DNA from: Novosphingobium sp. SG707
Lineage (GTDB): Bacteria; Pseudomonadota; Alphaproteobacteria; Sphingomonadales; Sphingomonadaceae
Assembly (NCBI RefSeq): GCF_012275515.1
Contig: NZ_JAAZQL010000003.1
Coordinates: forward strand, 626,833 to 690,832
Length of the DNA: 64,000 bases
Direction: 5' to 3'
Both the position numbers and the translations under genes were made by a program. Below are positions 60,276 through 64,000 of this stretch, piece after piece. Below the pieces are notes generated by a model, which was given only the letters and a program-made list of their open reading frames with translations, made no database searches and had not been told where the DNA came from. Each line of letters opens with the position of its first letter. Within the stretch, counting starts at the first letter, position 1.

Positions 60276-60468
60276 GATTGTCGATTTAGAATATCCAAAA
60301 AATTCATGACTTTTGGATAAAAACCTTAAAATGTGATATGCTTTTGAAATGATGTTCGTGGTTGTTCGCCATCGTATTTTTGACGCCATCTGAATTGTGA
60401 AGGGTGGTGGAGGTGGTGCTGTTTGATTCTTGCGATGGTTGCGGAGCGCACTTCGTGGAGCATTGAAA

Positions 60469-61701
60469 ATGGCTTTGAGTGATCTTGCAATTCGTAACGC
60501 AAAAGCGCGTGAAAAATCCTATAAAATAGCTGATTCGTTGGGTCTGTTTTTGCAGGTGCAGCCGACAGGAAGTAAGCTTTGGCGCTTCAAATATCGGTTT
60601 GACGGGCGGGAGAAGAAGTTAGGATTAGGGATCTATCCTTCGGTGGGGCTCGCCGAAGCGCGCAAGCGGCGTGACCAGGCTCGTGAATTGATCGCTGCGG
60701 GCTCTGATCCCTCGCGCGAGAGGCGTCGGGAAAAGCTTCGCAGGCAGGAACTGGCCGGAAATTCATTCGCTTTGCTGGCCACTGAATATTGCAAGAAGCG
60801 TAAAGGCGATGGTCACAAGCCTTGGGCTCCTTCAACAGCCGAGCGCTGCGAGCATCTTCTGGGCTTAGTATCGGTGTCGATCGGGCGGATGGCTATTGCT
60901 GACATTGAGCCTGCAGATGTTTTGGCCGCCGTACGCAAGATTGAAAGAAAGGGAAAACTTGAAAGCGCGCGTCGCGCCTTGCAGTTGGCGGGGAGCGTGT
61001 TCAGGTTTGCCGTCGCCACCGCTCGCCTCAGATCTGATCCTACCCGTGATCTGCGTGGCGCTTTAGCATCTCCTAAGGTTACACACTACGGCGCGATCAC
61101 CGAGGCGCACAAGGTGGGCCAATTGCTACGAGATATTGACAGCTACCAAGGCATTGGAATTGCTAGGTTGGCGCTTAAAGTAGCACCTCATGTCTTTGTA
61201 AGGCCCGGTGAGCTCCGCCAAGCTCTTTGGAACGAGATTGATCTGGAGGGCGCACTTTGGGTCATACCCGCCGAAAGGATGAAAGTGCGTAAGGCTCATT
61301 ACGTGCCGCTTTCGAGGCAAGTGATTGATTTATTTAAAGATGTTCGGAGACTAAGTGGTCCAAAAGGCTATGTATTTCCGTCTGTCCGAAGCCGGGCGCG
61401 TCCCATGAGTGAAAATACGATCAACGGAGCATTGCGTCGGCTGGGCTATACCACCGATGAAATGACAGGCCACGGCTTTCGCGCAATGGCAAGTACCTTG
61501 CTCAACGAGTCCGGCAAATGGTCGCCGGACGCGATCGAGCGCGCTCTAGCGCATGGCGATGTCAGTAAAGTGCGTGCGGCCTATCACCGCGGCGCGCATT
61601 GGAATGAGCGCGTGGAGATGGCTCAATGGTGGTCCGACTACCTTGATGCCTTACGGGAGCAAAATGATTCGGCGATTTTACCTGAGCATTGGCCCAATTA
61701 G
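60469..61701 (+). CDS. P4-type tyrosine integrase (second of a tandem pair)
   Basis: This 410-aa recombinase is clearly paralogous to the one before it, with long identical runs in the catalytic part (the stretch from HGFRAMAS to RALAHGD). The Arg (VRPGELR), His/Arg (HGFRA) and Tyr (VRAAYHRG) catalytic residues are all present, so it is probably active. Its start, an ATG at 60469 after GTGGAG, gives MALSDLAIRNAKAREK. The AT-rich gap between the two genes holds an 8-bp hairpin (60293-60318). Confidence 0.93.
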   Translation: MALSDLAIRNAKAREKSYKIADSLGLFLQVQPTGSKLWRFKYRFDGREKKLGLGIYPSVGLAEARKRRDQARELIAAGSDPSRERRREKLRRQELAGNSFALLATEYCKKRKGDGHKPWAPSTAERCEHLLGLVSVSIGRMAIADIEPADVLAAVRKIERKGKLESARRALQLAGSVFRFAVATARLRSDPTRDLRGALASPKVTHYGAITEAHKVGQLLRDIDSYQGIGIARLALKVAPHVFVRPGELRQALWNEIDLEGALWVIPAERMKVRKAHYVPLSRQVIDLFKDVRRLSGPKGYVFPSVRSRARPMSENTINGALRRLGYTTDEMTGHGFRAMASTLLNESGKWSPDAIERALAHGDVSKVRAAYHRGAHWNERVEMAQWWSDYLDALREQNDSAILPEHWPN

Positions 61702-61940
61702 CTGCGATGCTGCTGGCCCCGTACCAGCAATGCTTCCAAACTGGATAGCGGGATTAGAGTAGCCCGACCGATTTTTATTATCGAAAGTTCGCCGTTGGTA
61801 ATGAGCTTGTATATTTTCGTACGTCCAAGGCCCGTCATCCGCTGGACATCGGATATACGAAGGGTGAGCGGTTTGCTAAAATCAGACGCGCAATCAGGCT
61901 GTTCAGCCAGGAGTTGACTGTTTATCATCGGATTCTTCAT
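61698..61940 (-). CDS. AlpA-like excisionase / HTH regulator
   Basis: This 80-aa protein has a MerR/AlpA-type helix-turn-helix (TLRISDVQRMTGLGRTKIYKL) and a short wing, like the AlpA proteins that activate integrase genes or act as excisionases in P4-like islands. It overlaps the second integrase 3' end by 4 bp, transcribed towards it. The start could be 61940 or, four residues in, 61928. Its role in excision is inferred from family and location. Confidence 0.8.
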   Translation of the reverse strand: MKNPMINSQLLAEQPDCASDFSKPLTLRISDVQRMTGLGRTKIYKLITNGELSIIKIGRATLIPLSSLEALLVRGQQHRS

Positions 61941-62066
61941 TTGGGCATATCCACTCTGACGATGGTCAGCCCGCCACTTACTCTGGATATCATCAAAACG
62001 GCGGCGAGGAAATCTTCTTTTCGTCTTCTTCGGTAAGCATGATCTGTCTCACGGCGTTCTCTTGTC

Positions 62067-62603
62067 TTATGACATTTCCGCCTGCTGGGGCATCATGAGA
62101 TGCCCGATCCGGGGTGGCCACCCCGGATCGGGCGGAAGGGGATGGATCGAAGTTGTCTCGGTCGTCGAGGACCGTCGATTAGTGTGATCACCCTTCAGGC
62201 CAAGCAGCAACCGGTCGTTGCCCTGACGCGGGGCGTACACCGCCTCCTGGTCGACCAACACCGTATCGACCACGCGACACATCTCGATAAGCTGCTGCCA
62301 GTCCCGGCTGTTACGGGCAAAACGTGAGACTTCCCGTGCCGCCACCGCGCCAACCTTGCCAAGGCAGACCTCCGCCACCATCCGGTCGAAACCGATGCGC
62401 GTCACACCTCCGGCGGCTGATCGGCCAAGGTCTTCATCAATGGTCTCGATGTGTGACCATCCCAGAGTGACTAGGCGATCACGCATTGCGTATTGGAGGG
62501 CACGGCTCTCCCGGTTGTGAAGAACCTGATGGGCCGACGATTGCCGGACATACAGGATCGCTTTGCGTTCGAGATGCTGCGGGCTGATCTTCTCAAAGGT
62601 CAT
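62067..62603 (-). pseudogene. Truncated serine recombinase (resolvase-like) remnant
   Basis: Residues 1 to about 138 match the resolvase domain of large recombinase-family proteins: AILYVRQSSAHQVLHN with the catalytic Ser region, REVSRFARNSRDWQQLIE, and DRLLLGLKG. After that the frame continues into unrelated sequence, so the recombinase and zinc-ribbon parts are lost. The junction is near position 62190 and a perfect 32-bp palindrome lies 57 bp further. This looks like a deletion or insertion remnant, not a working enzyme. It overlaps the upstream small gene by 11 bp. Confidence 0.8.
62102..62133. repeat. Perfect 32-bp palindrome within the recombinase remnant
   Basis: GCCCGATCCGGGGTGG is followed at once by its exact reverse complement. 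It sits within the out-of-register 3' part of the truncated recombinase frame. A perfect palindrome this long suggests an element end, a fusion of two inverted ends, or a recombinase/replication site. Confidence 0.85.
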
Positions 62604-62793
62604 CCTGCATCTCCCGTTGTTCTGCGGCGGGAGCGCCGGTGATATGCTCGAGGAGCAGGCGCACGATCAGCGGCGCCAATGTCTGGCGTGTTGGCGGCGG
62701 AAGAGATTGCCATTGCGGGGCCTGCGCGCCCCCGGAGGGGCCTGGATTGGAGAACAGATCGAGCTGCACTGTCATCGGTTTGCGTGCCATCAA
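62593..62793 (-). CDS. Small protein of the recombinase cassette, unknown function
   Basis: This 66-aa protein (MMARKPMTVQLDLFSNPGPSG...) ends with an 11-bp overlap into the recombinase remnant. It has a Pro/Gln-rich middle and a helical end (TLAPLIVRLLLEHITGA). Its coupling to the recombinase frame suggests it was part of the same mobile cassette. I recognise no domain. Confidence 0.55.
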   Translation of the reverse strand: MMARKPMTVQLDLFSNPGPSGGAQAPQWQSLPPPTRQTLAPLIVRLLLEHITGAPAAEQREMQDDL

Positions 62794-63160
62794 GAACTCC
62801 CGAATACGAATCGTGAGGGCTCAATGCTGCGCTCGAAACCTGCGAAGCCGAAGTCATCTGTAGGAGCTGAAACAGAGCGTTCAACGCGCCGATATCCACT
62901 TGAGGTGAAGCCTCAATGCGCATCAGGTTGCAAATCGCACGGTCAAACATCCATGCCGGTATCTCGCGCCAGCGATCAGGCGACAACGCTGTGAGGTTGC
63001 AGCGGAAAACGATTAAACCGCATCGTTCCACGACCTGATGGACGTGAACCGGTAACCCATTCCAGGGGTGCCATTTATAGAAAACTTCTCGGACATCGGT
63101 CCCGTGGGCGTTGCGCCGCCGTGTTGTACAACGAGAGCCGTCCTCACACGTCCCTAGGGG
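62600..63160 (-). pseudogene. First ORF of the recombinase cassette, start codon not found
   Basis: The frame is open from a TGA at 63161-63163 to 62600. It encodes a protein-like start (DVREVFYKWHPWNGLPVHVH... DRWREIPAWMFDRAICN), but no ATG, GTG, TTG or CTG lies upstream of a GTG at 63031, which would cut off the conserved-looking WHPWNG part. Either the start was lost or translation begins in a truncated form. It overlaps the next small ORF in another frame. Confidence 0.45.
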
Positions 63161-63163
63161 TCA

Positions 63164-63322
63164 TGACGCCTGCCGAATTTGCTTAATCGGTCGGGGTTAA
63201 TCCCGGCCGATGAAGCGCTGGACCTCTCGTTCTGGCCGGTGGCAATTCCGGGACAGGGTCAGGCATTACCTCCCTTGACGGTCCCACCCTCCGTATAAGC
63301 AATCACGCGAGTATTATTACCT
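63164..63322. other. Gap between recombinase cassette and GDP-fucose synthase gene, no gene seen
   Basis: No gene is visible. One weak inverted repeat (GGTCGGGGTTAATCCCGGCC, with G:T-type mismatches) lies near 63190-63213. The stretch probably holds the end of the mobile cassette. Confidence 0.4.
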
Positions 63323-64000
63323 TTATGAATAAGATCGATCTTGCTCGATGTTTTTTAGAAACCATCTGTACGTCTCTTCGATGCCAGAATGAAGATCGAT
63401 CAGCGGCCTCCAGCCCATTGCATTCAGCCGCCCCGAATCCATCAGCTTTCGCATCGTGCCATCGGGCTTCGATGCATCGAAGGAAATTGTTCCTTTAAAT
63501 CCAGTAACTTCAGCAATCGTTGCAGCCAGCTGCGCGATTGTCACATCTTCACCAAATCCGACATTGACGTGACTTAGCATGGGCAGGGTATTTGCTTCGT
63601 AAGTCGGCTTGTCCAGATCGAATACAAAGAGCGAGGCATCTGCCATGTCATCAACATGCAGGAATTCGCGCATCGGCTTGCCTGATCCCCATACGACGAC
63701 TTCATTTAGTCCATTTTGCGTGGCTTCGTGAAATCTGCGGATAAGCGCTGGCATTACATGGCTGTTTTCAGGATGAAAATTGTCGCCAGGGCCGTAAAGA
63801 TTGGTAGGCATTACACTGCGAAAGTCAGTGCCATACTGACGATTGTAGCTTTCGCAAAGTTTGATACCTGCGATTTTAGCTATGGCATAAGGTTCGTTGG
63901 TCGGCTCCAGCCTCCCCGTCAGCAAAGCATCTTCACTCAAAGGTTGAGGGACATCACGGGGATAAATGCATGATGACCCCAGGAAAAGCAGTCGCTGTAT
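63323..64000 (-). CDS. fcl: GDP-L-fucose synthase (5' end beyond window)
   Basis: This short-chain dehydrogenase-fold enzyme makes GDP-L-fucose from GDP-4-keto-6-deoxymannose with NADPH. The frame is open to the window edge. Visible are [20 protein letters not shown], with the catalytic Ser, and [10 protein letters not shown] with the YxxxK pair, then substrate-binding [19 protein letters not shown] and [16 protein letters not shown]. The NADP-binding N-terminus is outside. It suggests an O-antigen or exopolysaccharide cluster in or next to the integrated element. GC content is lower than in the core genes. Confidence 0.93.
   Translation of the reverse strand: MQRLLFLGSSCIYPRDVPQPLSEDALLTGRLEPTNEPYAIAKIAGIKLCESYNRQYGTDFRSVMPTNLYGPGDNFHPENSHVMPALIRRFHEATQNGLNEVVVWGSGKPMREFLHVDDMADASLFVFDLDKPTYEANTLPMLSHVNVGFGEDVTIAQLAATIAEVTGFKGTISFDASKPDGTMRKLMDSGRLNAMGWRPLIDLHSGIEETYRWFLKNIEQDRSYS

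Overview
This 64 kb window has high GC, dense genes and many ATGA-type start/stop overlaps, and it looks like the chromosome of an alphaproteobacterium of the order Sphingomonadales (a Novosphingobium/Sphingomonas-like organism). The pointers are a LacI-regulated TonB-dependent receptor locus, a cobalamin-dependent methionine synthase split in two, GapR (DUF2312) and DUF1244 proteins, and P4-type integrases beside a tRNA. The taxonomic call is inferred from gene content only.

Region 1 (1-11.2 kb) is a carbohydrate-use locus. It holds an MFS permease, a two-part FAD (GMC) sugar/polyol dehydrogenase with its small subunit, a LacI regulator, a TonB-dependent receptor, an exported GH3 beta-glycosidase and a GntP-type sugar-acid permease. 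Three similar 16-bp operator-like sites lie in front of the MFS/dehydrogenase pair and in front of the receptor, so the regulator probably controls both. Region 2 (10.2-21.2 kb) is a long run of minus-strand genes: a SAM-dependent-methyltransferase/ArsR fusion regulator, metF and the two halves of metH, behind a perfect 22-bp palindrome, followed by a serine hydrolase, two tandem RecQ helicases (one short) and a secreted beta-helix protein.

Region 3 (21.3-58.7 kb) is core genome. It includes a lipoprotein, arfB, an RluA-type pseudouridine synthase, an aminotransferase, a pabB-pabC fusion, three peptidases (M1, aminopeptidase P, S9 prolyl oligopeptidase), a two-component system beside an EF-hand protein, ftsK, a thiE-like gene, the yggS-bioD-bioA cluster, pyruvate kinase, gapR, the yebC-ruvC-ruvA-(small membrane ORF)-ruvB cluster, a Thr/Gly-repeat protein with a PEP-CTERM-like tail, aconitase, a DMT exporter, two L,D-transpeptidase-family proteins and a GNAT enzyme. 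Four copies of an unnamed intergenic repeat (about 180-235 bp) sit 3' of genes. Their eight terminal hairpins change sequence but keep pairing.

Region 4 (58.8-64.0 kb) is the left end of an integrated element. A tRNA-Gly(CCC) is followed by repeated arm-like sites, two tandem paralogous P4-type integrases, an AlpA-like HTH protein, a decayed serine-recombinase cassette ending at a perfect 32-bp palindrome, and a partial GDP-L-fucose synthase gene that points to a surface-polysaccharide cluster beyond the window. Base composition is visibly lower in GC from the tRNA onward.
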